A stretch of 64,000 nt of DNA, taken from the NCBI RefSeq assembly GCF_900182595.1, contig NZ_FXTN01000012.1, positions 1 to 64,000 of the forward strand. Direction: 5' to 3'. Source of the DNA: Pedobacter westerhofensis. Lineage in GTDB: Bacteria > Bacteroidota > Bacteroidia > Sphingobacteriales > Sphingobacteriaceae. The notes under the pieces are model-generated. The model was not told where the DNA came from and searched no databases. It saw nothing but the letters and a program-made list of their open reading frames with translations. Each line of letters opens with the position of its first letter. Within the stretch, counting starts at the first letter, position 1. Shown here piece by piece: positions 1 to 7,795 of the stretch. A program made the position numbers and the translations under genes.

Positions 1-95
1 CACTGGGATATCTGTCCCCGGAAGAATTTGGTAGAAATTTAAATAAACAAAATATTGCCGCTTAACTAAATGTCTACTTTATTGTTGCAATTCCA
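1..95 (+). mobile_element. Right end of an IS3-family insertion sequence (truncated by window edge)
   Basis: The first 65 bases encode the extreme C-terminus of an IS3-type transposase, and the next 30 bases resemble an IS3 terminal inverted repeat that ends in the dinucleotide CA (TTGCAATTCCA at 85-95). IS3 elements characteristically begin TG and end CA, and their transposase stop codon lies close to the right end, as here. The left end, the frameshift site and any target-site duplication are outside the window, so the exact boundary at 95 is inferred. Confidence 0.65.
3..65 (+). CDS. IS3-family transposase, C-terminal 20 residues (partial)
   Basis: The frame reads LGYLSPEEFGRNL, then NKQNIAA, then a TAA stop. 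The Y-L-S-P-x-E-F motif is the conserved tail that follows the DDE integrase core of IS3-family (OrfB) transposases. Only the last 20 codons are present because the window starts inside the gene. No catalytic residue can be checked, so activity is unknown. The frame is clean up to its stop, with no sign of decay in the part that can be seen. Confidence 0.7.
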   Translation: MGYLSPEEFGRNLNKQNIAA

Positions 96-665
96 AATCA
101 TAAGAGATCAAGCCCAATGAAGACAAGTTAAAAAGTGTGATCTTCGCAGCAATGTGGTCCCACTTATGCGGGTTTTGCCAGGCTGCAATTCATAGCAATC
201 AGCTTATAAGTTCTTCGTGATTTACAAAATTACCTTCAATTGAAATAAAATATGGCCGGTTAAGCCGGCTAGTAACGGACGTGTGAGGAACTTAACGGAC
301 GATTGAAGCCATGCTTCTGAAAATCAATACTTTTCGTGCTGACTGTGCTTATCTTTGTATTGCAACCGTTAGCTATCGGTGCAATTGAAATTTCAGTCTT
401 GTCCGTCTATGTGAAATAACTCAATTGCAAAATTCCGGATGGTATCCCCGCCGAAAGAATCCAGAAGAAGGGAGCTGGTTCTTTGACATCATAACTTTTG
501 AATAAATTCAATTCAGCAGACAGTATTCCTCAGGCCATGCCAGCCGGCATTAATTACCATGTTTAAGCTTAGACGTAAGTGCTCATGAAAATTAAACCTG
601 CTTCTAAGAATACGGCTCACGATGATGCCTAAGGAGGCTGATTGAAATTCAGCTGGGGCTCATGC
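96..665. other. Gene-poor stretch next to the insertion sequence
   Basis: No credible coding frame was found on either strand. It contains a small palindrome (GCCGG-TTAAG-CCGGC at 255-269) and two copies of TAACGGACG about 20 bases apart (near 272 and 293). Otherwise I see no recognisable signal. Its position between an IS end and a tandem array suggests an accessory or decaying region. Confidence 0.5.
252..270. repeat. GCCGG/CCGGC palindrome around TTAA
   Basis: GCCGG TTAAG CCGGC can form a 5-bp stem with a 5-base loop. A longer relative, with the same TTTAAGCCGGC core, lies at 19035-19067, so this may be a small dispersed palindromic repeat. It has no U-run and is not next to a gene end, so it is not called a terminator. 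Confidence 0.4.
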
Positions 666-977
666 GGTGAATCATCCTTATGAATCATGCTTATGAATCA
701 TGATTATCAATCATGCTGATGAATCATGCTTATGAATCATGCTGATGAATGATGCTGATGAATGATGCTGATGAAGGATGCTTATGAATCACGCTTATGA
801 ATCATGCTGATGAAGGATGCTCGTAAATAATGCTTATGAATCACGCTTATGAATCATGCTAATGAAGGATGCTTGTAAATAATGTTTATGAATCACGCTT
901 ATGAATCACGCTTATGAATGATGCTTATGAATGATGCTTATGAATGATGCTTGTAAATAATGCTTATGAATCATGCT
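666..977. repeat. 13-bp tandem repeat array, about 24 units, with a 52-bp higher-order period
   Basis: About 24 head-to-tail units follow the pattern TATGAATCATGCT and keep strict 13-bp register for 312 bases. Variants are GATGAATGATGCT, GATGAAGGATGCT, TATGAATCACGCT and TGTAAATAATGCT. Between 783 and 886 four different variants recur in the same order twice, which gives a 52-bp higher-order unit. The core ATGAATCAT is a perfect odd palindrome (ATGA-A-TCAT), so every canonical unit carries a potential dyad binding site. Because 13 is not a multiple of 3, the array is not a protein repeat. There are no CRISPR-like spacers. Function is unknown; iteron-like protein binding is one possibility. Confidence 0.9.
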
Positions 978-1018
978 TAAAGCGCATGTTTAGAAAATCT
1001 GACTGGATAAACTCTCAA

Positions 1019-1099
1019 AAAAATAGCTGCATGCTATTACGGCCTAGCGTTCATTTGCGTAGCAAATTAATGCAGCCGTAATAGCATGCAGCTATTTTT
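1019..1099. terminator. Long perfect hairpin, probable terminator of the metX-hom operon
   Basis: A 25-bp perfect inverted repeat (1019-1043 against 1075-1099, core TAGCTGCATGCTATTACGGC) surrounds a 31-base loop. The loop itself contains a second stem, ATTTGC-GTA-GCAAAT, so the 81 bases can fold into one long rod. Read on the minus strand it begins 5 bases after the hom stop and ends in a run of seven T, as expected for an intrinsic terminator. The flanking A/T runs make it symmetrical, so it could act in both directions. The stem is longer than most terminators and may be a mobile palindromic element used as one. Confidence 0.8.
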
Positions 1100-1104
1100 A
1101 CCTA

Positions 1105-2346
1105 CTAACTAACTAATACTTCTTCGGCAGCAATCGCCTGTATCTGCTGTTCAGTATACGTAAAACGGCCGGTATTGGCAATAAACACATCTTTCTGCAC
1201 CAGCAACTCTTTATTTGCCAGTAAAGATTTCAGGCTCACACTTCCAATCACATATTTGTAATCGTTTCTGGAGAAGCGCTCCACGATATTTTCGATCTTC
1301 AGTTTCTCTACTGTGTATTCGTGCGTATATCTGAGGTAAACTTCGATATTCACATTATCGGTATGGATCAGCCCGTTGTGCTGGTGATATTTTTTGTATT
1401 CATAACGGTAACCATATCTTAAGGCAGCGATATCAGACAGTACTGCCGCGCCTGTCGGATGCCCGCCTGCACCTTTTCCAAAGAAAAACTGTTTATCAGC
1501 AAATGCAGCCTGAACCGTAACGCCATTGTATTCATTCTCTACGTTGAAAAGGAAATCATCAGATTTAACGAACTTTGGCAACACATAGGTTACAACCTGC
1601 TTGGTACTAATCTTACGCGCTGTAGGCACCAGTTTGATCTTAAAATTCTTCTCCCTTGCATATTGAATGTCATGTTCTGAAAGGTTCTGGATACCCACGT
1701 TCAGGATCTTATCGGGATTAATGAATAAACCGTAAGCATGTGCAGTGGCAATCGCCAGTTTAAACTTGGGATCATAGCCACCAACATCCATAATAGGATC
1801 AGTCTCTGCAAAACCAAGGTCCTGTGCCTGCTTTAAGGCATCAGCATAGGGCATATTTTCATTAAATATTTTGGACAGTATATAATTTGAAGACCCGTTA
1901 AAGATACCGCTGATTCCATGCAGCAATTCATTATCATAATACTCTTCAAGGTTGCGAATGATTGGGATACTGCCGCATACTGCACCTTCATACAGGAGGG
2001 AGGTACCATATTTCTCCTGCAGTTCTACCAGCTCTTCGAGATGGTTCGCAATCATTTTTTTATTGGCAGAAACTACGTGTTTACCGTTGATTAGTGCTTT
2101 CTTTGTGATTTCAAAAGCCGCATCTGCATCATCAATCAGCTCAACGATGGTATTGATCTCCTCATTGTTCAGGATTTCATCATGGTCTGTTGTGAAAAGT
2201 TTAGCGTCAAGGCTCCGTTTCTTATCAGGGTTTTTTATTGCTATTTTGATGACTTCCAGGTTGAGGTCCTGACCACGGATAATATCGTGCAGGCCCTGTC
2301 CAACTACTCCAAAACCGAATATTCCAATTTTAAGTTTCTTACTCAT
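1105..2346 (-). CDS. hom: Homoserine dehydrogenase
   Basis: This enzyme reduces aspartate semialdehyde to homoserine with NAD(P)H, the branch point to threonine and methionine, in the cytoplasm. The 413-residue protein has the N-terminal nucleotide-binding loop GFGVVGQG (residues 11-18), an ANKKM motif near residue 95 and the conserved GSSNYILSKI stretch near residue 155. The length fits the monofunctional enzyme without an aspartokinase domain. The start overlaps the metX stop by one base, so the two are co-transcribed and probably translationally coupled. Through the leader upstream of metX it should respond to S-adenosylmethionine. The operon ends in the hairpin at 1019-1099. Confidence 0.93.
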   Translation of the reverse strand: MSKKLKIGIFGFGVVGQGLHDIIRGQDLNLEVIKIAIKNPDKKRSLDAKLFTTDHDEILNNEEINTIVELIDDADAAFEITKKALINGKHVVSANKKMIANHLEELVELQEKYGTSLLYEGAVCGSIPIIRNLEEYYDNELLHGISGIFNGSSNYILSKIFNENMPYADALKQAQDLGFAETDPIMDVGGYDPKFKLAIATAHAYGLFINPDKILNVGIQNLSEHDIQYAREKNFKIKLVPTARKISTKQVVTYVLPKFVKSDDFLFNVENEYNGVTVQAAFADKQFFFGKGAGGHPTGAAVLSDIAALRYGYRYEYKKYHQHNGLIHTDNVNIEVYLRYTHEYTVEKLKIENIVERFSRNDYKYVIGSVSLKSLLANKELLVQKDVFIANTGRFTYTEQQIQAIAAEEVLVS

Positions 2347-3404
2347 TATGCTATTTTATGCAGTTTAACAATTTTTTTATTTACGCTATCCTTTAGGAAA
2401 GTTCCGATCATATTGGTGAGGATATCGGTTTCAATCAAAAAGCCATCGTGCCCATAGGCAGATTTGATGCTGTGGAATTCGGCTCCCGGAATGTGTTTTC
2501 CAAGAAATTCCTGTTCATTGATAGGGAAGAGGAAGTCGTTCTCAATCCCGATGACCAGCGTGTTGGATTTGATCGACTTTAAAGCATCGATCACGCTTGT
2601 GCGCCCGCGGCCAACATTATGGCTGTCCATGGCTTTTGTCAGGTACCAGTAGCTGTACGCGTTAAACCTTCTGCACAGTTTTTCTCCCTGGTATTTCTGA
2701 TAGGATGCTGCGCGGAAATCTCCGGTTTTCTCGTTTACGCTTTCTACCTGCGTTGCGTTATACGCTTCATAGGTACGGTAAGAAAGCAGGGCGATACTTC
2801 TGGCGGCCTGTAAACCCTTCATCCCGCCATCGGGCTGCTGGCTAAAGAAACTGCGGTCGGCACTGATGGCCAGGCGCTGGCTCTCATTAAATGCAATTCC
2901 CCATGGTGTCTGGTAAGCGTTGCAGGCTACAAGGATCAGGTTTTCAATCTCGATCTGATTTGAAATTGCCCATTCTGCTGCCTGCTGACCGCCCAGCGAG
3001 CCACCGATCAGCACCTTTATTTTGCTGATGCCCAGATGTTCTGCAAGCAGCTGGTGTACCTGTGCCAGGTCCCTGATCGTAAATTCAGGAAAAGAAAGGT
3101 AGTAGGGGTTGCCCGTTACCGGATCAGTGTCCAGCGGACTGGTGGTACCATAGTGCGAACCCAGTACATTGGCGCAGATGATAAAATGCTCTGCCGGGTT
3201 AAACAAATATTTGTCACCAAATAATCCCTTCCACCAGTCGGCCACATCCGCATTTGCAGTTAAAGCATGGCAAGCCCAGATTACGTTATCCTTGTTGGCA
3301 TTTAATGTGCCATAGGTTTGATAGGCAACGCGTAGTTCGCGCAGCTGTTTCCCGTTTTCTAAGTTGAATGATTTTTTGTGATGGTATATGGCTGTTGATG
3401 ACAT
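2346..3404 (-). CDS. metX: Homoserine O-acetyltransferase (MetX)
   Basis: MetX activates homoserine for methionine synthesis by acetylating it with acetyl-CoA. It is an alpha/beta-hydrolase-fold enzyme: the nucleophile elbow GGSLGGQQAAEW and the C-terminal GHDGF motif, which carries the catalytic His, are both visible. The frame extends upstream to an ATG at 3452, but the protein beginning MSSTAIYHHKKSF at 3404 matches the usual MetX N-terminus, so that start is chosen (about 352 residues). It is the first gene of an operon with hom and lies behind a SAM-I riboswitch with a leader of about 275 bases between aptamer and start. The acyl donor (acetyl rather than succinyl) is inferred from family habit. 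Confidence 0.92.
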   Translation of the reverse strand: MSSTAIYHHKKSFNLENGKQLRELRVAYQTYGTLNANKDNVIWACHALTANADVADWWKGLFGDKYLFNPAEHFIICANVLGSHYGTTSPLDTDPVTGNPYYLSFPEFTIRDLAQVHQLLAEHLGISKIKVLIGGSLGGQQAAEWAISNQIEIENLILVACNAYQTPWGIAFNESQRLAISADRSFFSQQPDGGMKGLQAARSIALLSYRTYEAYNATQVESVNEKTGDFRAASYQKYQGEKLCRRFNAYSYWYLTKAMDSHNVGRGRTSVIDALKSIKSNTLVIGIENDFLFPINEQEFLGKHIPGAEFHSIKSAYGHDGFLIETDILTNMIGTFLKDSVNKKIVKLHKIA

Positions 3405-3679
3405 TAGGTTAAGCTTGAATATAGCAGGCAGCTTGCGTGTTAAAACATGCATAGGGCTGTGACGTTAAAATTATTTGAGTTGACATTGATTTTGAATGAT
3501 CCTGATCTGGTTACATACCTCTGCTCAGAGGATTTCCGTTTGGGTGGTGTAATGGAAATGGATTAATTCAGGCAACAGCACATATAGGCAAAAGCCTGCG
3601 TGTGAGAAATTTTCTGGTTGTTTCCGCTGGTTAGCGATAGTTTTGTTCTTGTTTTCATTTGTTTCAATTTATCTTTCCA

Positions 3680-3772
3680 GAAAGCAATATGCCGACTGGT
3701 CAGGAATTGGCACCTTCTCCATATGGGAGGGTTGCCAGTGGGTCAGGGAGCCTGTCTCTCGCCACTTCTTTA
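3680..3772 (-). ncRNA. SAM-I (S-box) riboswitch
   Basis: Read on the minus strand, this segment carries the conserved SAM-I blocks in order: GCGAGAGACAGGCTCCCTGA, then CCCACTGGCAACC, then a variable hairpin, then GGTGCCAATTCCTGAC, closed by a short P1 helix (AAAG with CTTT). SAM-I aptamers bind S-adenosylmethionine and switch off methionine genes. The next genes downstream are metX and hom, as expected, and a promoter lies 57 bases upstream. I see no U-tailed terminator between aptamer and metX; only short hairpins occur there (AGGC-TTTT-GCCT and CCTCTG-AG-CAGAGG). The expression platform may therefore act on translation, or be unusual. Confidence 0.92.
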
Positions 3773-3828
3773 TAAATCAAACCTCTGCAATGCCGGGGTT
3801 GACTCGAAAAGCTTTCGCTTTGTGCGTA

Positions 3829-3860
3829 CAAATGTAGTGCTACTCTTTTTATTTTCAAAA
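3829..3860 (-). promoter_or_regulatory. Promoter of the SAM riboswitch-metX-hom transcript
   Basis: On the minus strand TTTG (3859-3856) is followed after exactly 19 bases by TACATTTG (3836-3829). This matches the Bacteroidota housekeeping promoter TTTG-N19-TAnnTTTG at every fixed position. Transcription should start near 3822, about 50 bases before the riboswitch aptamer. Confidence 0.85.
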
Positions 3861-4263
3861 TATTATTCTGATAATTTATTATATATCTGTAATTGAGGTG
3901 TTTAAAATATTTGATCTTCTGTAGTTTGATCTTGCTTCATCTATAGAGTGGAAAATCAGCCCCCTGTATGGTATGATAAATGATAAAACCAATCAACAAA
4001 CTGTCAGATGGCATTTATGTGTATCAACTGCAAAATTTAATTCTGTCCCATAAAATTGCTTTCATTTCGCAGTTGACCTGTCAAGCCAACATGCCATGCA
4101 TTTTTCTGGACAGTTTGCTGTTGTATTTTCCAAAATGGAATTCAGCTGTCTTACTGATTGTTAAATTTTTGATCGGCTACGGCAATAGTGAATTGTATCA
4201 GGGAAATCAGATCTTAGTTTTTTGGCAGGATTTGTGTAAGTTCAAATTCCTAAATAGACATAT
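3861..4263. other. AT-rich intergenic region between divergent transcripts
   Basis: The region lies between the metX promoter and the lipoprotein gene and must hold the promoter of the latter. I found no exact TAnnTTTG box with a correctly spaced TTTG on the plus strand. A 95-codon frame crosses it but does not look coding (see rejected items). Confidence 0.5.
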
Positions 4264-4758
4264 ATGAAAAGAATATTAGTAATAGCAGCCATCTTATGTA
4301 GTTCATTGATGGTTTTACAAAGTTGCTCCAGCACAAAAAGTACCACTGCAAGTGCAAGCCTGAGAAGGGGAGCCGTAACAGGTAACTGGGTACTGAATGA
4401 TATTACATTCGAAGGTGTTCCCGCAGCAAACGTAAGGTCGCTGTTTAACGAAGCTTCCTACAAATGTTTTATTGGCAGTACCTGGAGGCTTACAAACAGC
4501 GGAAACGGTAGTTATACCCTTCCGGGAACTGCAGACTGCCCTACCAGGACACAGGATATTTTCTGGTCGGTAAGCACCGCTGATGAAACTTTCCAGTTCA
4601 AAAAACTGAATGAAGGTGATAAAGCAAAAAATATCGCAGATGGCTACAGACTGGTACTTGCTTCAACTTCGGGAGATCAGCTGATCCTGAAATCACCTGT
4701 TGAATATGGCAGTGCCCCTGCTAATATTGTACTGAACTTTACCAAAGCCAGCAAATAG
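4264..4758 (+). CDS. Lipocalin-like outer-membrane/periplasmic lipoprotein
   Basis: The 164-residue protein begins with a lipoprotein signal peptide ending in LQSC, with the lipidated Cys at about residue 21. The rest has the features of small Bacteroidota lipocalin-type lipoproteins: an early G-x-W motif (GNWVLND) and alternating beta-strand patterns up to a final strand (IVLNFTK). Two further Cys residues (in YKCF and TADCPT) could form a disulfide. Ligand and role are unknown. The gene stands alone and has its own terminator at 4801-4834; the carotenoid operon follows on the same strand. Confidence 0.75.
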   Translation: MKRILVIAAILCSSLMVLQSCSSTKSTTASASLRRGAVTGNWVLNDITFEGVPAANVRSLFNEASYKCFIGSTWRLTNSGNGSYTLPGTADCPTRTQDIFWSVSTADETFQFKKLNEGDKAKNIADGYRLVLASTSGDQLILKSPVEYGSAPANIVLNFTKASK

Positions 4759-4800
4759 TTTTTCTGGTCTTTCAGAGATTTCAAATAAATAATTAAAGGA

Positions 4801-4834
4801 CTGCCTTCAGATATTCTGAGGGCAGCTTTTTTTT
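4801..4834 (+). terminator. Intrinsic terminator after the lipoprotein gene
   Basis: CTGCCTTCAG ATATT CTGAGGGCAG forms a 10-bp stem with one G-U pair and a 5-base loop, followed by a run of T (4827-4834). It lies 42 bases after the lipoprotein stop and separates that gene from the carotenoid operon. Confidence 0.9.
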
Positions 4835-4912
4835 ACAGCTTAAAATCTGTACTTTAATACACTTAATACACATGGGCAATATTATTAACCCCATGTGGAG
4901 ATAATTCATTTT

Positions 4913-6385
4913 ATGGCAAAAATTTCCATTATTGGTAGCGGTTTTTCCGGACTTGCAGCCTCCTGTTTTGCGGCAAAGGAGGGGCATCAGGTTACTGTTT
5001 TTGAAAAGAACAGCACCATAGGTGGTAGGGCCAGGGTTTACAGTGCAGAGGGCTTTACTTTTGATATGGGCCCCAGCTGGTACTGGATGCCAGATGTATT
5101 TGAAAACTTTTTTGGCGCCTTTGGCAAGTCTGCATCCGATTATTACGAGCTGAAACAGCTTGATCCCGGATTTCAGATCATCTTTGGCAGGGAGGATGTG
5201 ATTGAGGTGCCGGCCAGCATGGATGAACTGGAACAGGTTTTTGAATCTATAGAAGCCGGGAGTGCCCTGGCCCTGCGCAAATTTCTCAAAGAAGCCGAAT
5301 TTAAGTACCAGGTGGGAATGAAAGACCTGGTGTATAAACCGGCTTTTTCATGGCTGGAATATGCAAATATGGATGTAGTAAAAGGAATGCTGCAATCTAA
5401 TCTTTTCAGCTCCGTAAGCAGCTATGTGGGCAAGTACTTTAAAGACAAGCGGCTGGTAGCCCTGATGGAATTTCCGGTACTTTTCCTTGGCGCCATGGCC
5501 AGCAAGATCCCAGCCTTATATACGATGATGAATTATTCTGCCCTGGTGCAGGGAACATTTTATCCTGTTGGCGGCATGTGCAGGATCGTAAGCGGCATGC
5601 AGGAGCTTGCAGAATCTCTGGGCGTGCAATTTCACACCGGGCTGCAGGTAGAGCAGATAGAGGTTTCTGGCGGATTGGTGTCGGGCCTGAGAACAAACAA
5701 AGGCCTTTTTGAGACAGAGGGACTGATTGCAGCGGCAGATTACCATCATGTGGAACAGCAGCTGCTGGACGAACGCTACAGAAACTATGATGAGAAGTAT
5801 TGGGAGAAAAAGACTTTTGCACCTTCATGCCTGATCTATTATGTAGGCGTAAGCAAAAAACTGAACAGGCTACTGCACCACAATTTATTTTTTGATGCCG
5901 ATTTTAATCAGCATGCAAATGATATATACAGTACCCCTCAATGGCCTGAAAAACCATTGTTTTACGTATGCTGTCCTTCAAAAACTGATCCCGGGACAGC
6001 GCCCGAAGGGATGGAGAATATTTTTATCCTTGTTCCCGTGGCCGCGGGCCTGAAAGACGACGAGCAAACCAGGGAGCAATATTTTAAAGGGATTATCAGC
6101 AGAATGGAAAGCTTTTGCGGAGAAGATTTTGCAGATCAGGTGGTTTATAAAAAAACATACGCGATCAGCGATTTTACGGAAGATTACAATGCATACAAAG
6201 GCAATGCCTATGGATTGGCCAATACGCTGATGCAAACTGCAGTGCTGAAACCAAGTCTTAAAAACAAACAGATAAAAAACATGTTCTATGCAGGTCAACT
6301 GACTGTGCCTGGCCCCGGGGTACCTCCTGCATTGATTTCGGGCCAGGTAGCTGCAAATGAGCTGGCGCAATATTTTAAAAAGTAA
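4913..6385 (+). CDS. crtI: Phytoene desaturase (CrtI family)
   Basis: CrtI removes hydrogens from colourless phytoene to give lycopene, using FAD at the membrane surface. The sequence starts with the dinucleotide-binding fold IGSGFSGLAAS and a following acidic residue (VFEKN), and ends with the CrtI signature GPGVPPALISGQVAAN. About 490 residues is normal for the family. The frame is open from a GTG at 4895, but the Rossmann strand directly follows the ATG at 4913, which has GGAG 12 bases upstream, so that start is preferred. It is the first gene of a tight operon with crtB, nine bases before the next start. Another desaturase or saturase specificity cannot be excluded. Confidence 0.92.
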   Translation: MAKISIIGSGFSGLAASCFAAKEGHQVTVFEKNSTIGGRARVYSAEGFTFDMGPSWYWMPDVFENFFGAFGKSASDYYELKQLDPGFQIIFGREDVIEVPASMDELEQVFESIEAGSALALRKFLKEAEFKYQVGMKDLVYKPAFSWLEYANMDVVKGMLQSNLFSSVSSYVGKYFKDKRLVALMEFPVLFLGAMASKIPALYTMMNYSALVQGTFYPVGGMCRIVSGMQELAESLGVQFHTGLQVEQIEVSGGLVSGLRTNKGLFETEGLIAAADYHHVEQQLLDERYRNYDEKYWEKKTFAPSCLIYYVGVSKKLNRLLHHNLFFDADFNQHANDIYSTPQWPEKPLFYVCCPSKTDPGTAPEGMENIFILVPVAAGLKDDEQTREQYFKGIISRMESFCGEDFADQVVYKKTYAISDFTEDYNAYKGNAYGLANTLMQTAVLKPSLKNKQIKNMFYAGQLTVPGPGVPPALISGQVAANELAQYFKK

Positions 6386-6394
6386 TCTATTATT

Positions 6395-7231
6395 ATGAAA
6401 GAACTGTTCGATCGCATTTCCATAGCATCCAGTACAATTGTAACCCGGACGTACAGCACAAGTTTTTCGCTGGGCATCCGTTGCCTGCACAAGAAATTTC
6501 ACAATGCAATTTACAGCATATATGGTTTTGTGCGTCTTGCTGATGAGATTGTAGATTCTTTTCACGGCTATGACAAGGCAGTGTTACTGGCTGATTTTAA
6601 GGAAGGCACCTACAAAGCGATAGCGCAGGGGATTAGCCTGAATCCCATTCTCAACAGTTTTCAGCTGGTTGTGAATGAGTACGGAATAGAGCAGGAGCTG
6701 ACAGACTGCTTTCTGGCCAGTATGGAGATGGACCTAAAGCAGACCGCTCATTGTGCAGATTCATATGATACCTATATACTGGGCTCTGCCGAAGTGGTAG
6801 GCCTGATGTGCCTGCGGGTGTTTACGGAAAATAACCGGGAGATGTATGAGCAGCTAAAGCCATCGGCAAGAAAGCTGGGCGCCGCTTTTCAGAAGGTTAA
6901 CTTTCTGCGCGACCTTAAGAATGATTATGAGGTTTTGGGCAGGGTGTATTTTCCGCAGGTTGATCTGTCAGTGTTTTCGGAAAAGGAGAAGAAGGAAATT
7001 GAGCAGGATATCGAAGAGGACTTTGCTGCAGCCCTGGCCGGAATCAGGCAGCTGCCGCGCAGCTCAAGGTTTGGCGTGTATGTTGCATATATCTATTACA
7101 GGAACCTGTTCAACAAAATTAAATCTGTATCTTCAGTCCGCGTGATGTCTGAAAGGATCCGTATTCCCAATGCCAGGAAGCTGAGCCTTCTTGCCGGCTC
7201 TTATGTGAAACACAGTTTGAGAATGATATGA
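6395..7231 (+). CDS. crtB: Phytoene synthase (CrtB)
   Basis: CrtB condenses two geranylgeranyl diphosphates head to head into phytoene, the first committed carotenoid step. Both Mg-diphosphate-binding aspartate motifs are present: DEIVD at residues 50-54 and DLKND at 173-177, followed by the family stretch EVLGRVYFP. The 278-residue length is typical of the squalene/phytoene synthase family. It sits between crtI and a small gene whose ATG overlaps its stop by four bases, so translation is likely coupled. Squalene-type activity is less likely because of the crtI/crtZ neighbours. Confidence 0.93.
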   Translation: MKELFDRISIASSTIVTRTYSTSFSLGIRCLHKKFHNAIYSIYGFVRLADEIVDSFHGYDKAVLLADFKEGTYKAIAQGISLNPILNSFQLVVNEYGIEQELTDCFLASMEMDLKQTAHCADSYDTYILGSAEVVGLMCLRVFTENNREMYEQLKPSARKLGAAFQKVNFLRDLKNDYEVLGRVYFPQVDLSVFSEKEKKEIEQDIEEDFAAALAGIRQLPRSSRFGVYVAYIYYRNLFNKIKSVSSVRVMSERIRIPNARKLSLLAGSYVKHSLRMI

Positions 7232-7737
7232 AATTTGTGTTGCTGCTGCTGGTGTGCCTGCTTGATTTATCTGCTCCGGACCTTCCATCGTTACGTAACA
7301 TACTGGACCAGTCTTTTAGTAATCAAAAAGCTGCAAACGCGTTTTATGAGCAGATGAAGGGGGTGAAGGATGCCGACCTGCCGGTCATGTCTGGCTTCAG
7401 GGCGATGTCTGAATTTATGCTTTGTAAGCATCTGCTGAATCCTTTCAGCCGGATTAACCACTTTAACCGGGGCAGGAAACTTCTGGAATCTGCAATAGCG
7501 AGGGACCGTGATTCGCCTGAGCTGCTTTTTTTCAGGTTAACTACACAAAGCAATGTGCCTGCACTGTTGAATTACAGCGGTAATATTAAAGGGGATACGC
7601 AAAACCTGATCAGTTATTTAGAGACTGCCCAGGATAAAATACATACTGATAAAGATCTGCACAAGCGGATTAAAAGCTATTTGCTGATCAGCCAATACTG
7701 CAGTGCCGAAGAAAAAGCATTAATTACAAGATTGTAG
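7228..7737 (+). CDS. Secreted protein of unknown function in the carotenoid operon
   Basis: I do not recognise a named family. The 169-residue protein has a short hydrophobic N-terminus (MKFVLLLLVCLLDLSA) that looks like a signal peptide or anchor. The helical remainder contains YEQMKGVKDADLPVMSGFRA and a run around the word NPFSRINHFNRG. The predicted all-helical pattern resembles helical-repeat proteins but no repeat is clear. Its ATG overlaps the crtB stop by four bases (ATGA), so it is translated with the carotenoid enzymes. Its place in the operon suggests a helper role in carotenoid formation or membrane placement; this is inference from context only. Confidence 0.75.
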   Translation: MKFVLLLLVCLLDLSAPDLPSLRNILDQSFSNQKAANAFYEQMKGVKDADLPVMSGFRAMSEFMLCKHLLNPFSRINHFNRGRKLLESAIARDRDSPELLFFRLTTQSNVPALLNYSGNIKGDTQNLISYLETAQDKIHTDKDLHKRIKSYLLISQYCSAEEKALITRL

Positions 7738-7795
7738 AATACGGTTGCTGACATCAGGACAGATTTTACAGGAAAGTAATACTTAACATTTGATA

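Noticed and set aside
666..977. CRISPR array
   Set aside because: Units are 13 bp with no unique spacers and no cas genes are nearby; it is a plain tandem array.
3618..3896. 92-codon frame on the plus strand
   Set aside because: It runs antisense through the SAM riboswitch and promoter, which explain the conserved sequence better.
3980..4267. 95-codon plus-strand frame whose stop overlaps the lipoprotein start (ATGA)
   Set aside because: The translation has no signal, motif or natural amino-acid pattern, and the region is AT-rich intergenic DNA; the overlap with the next start looks accidental.
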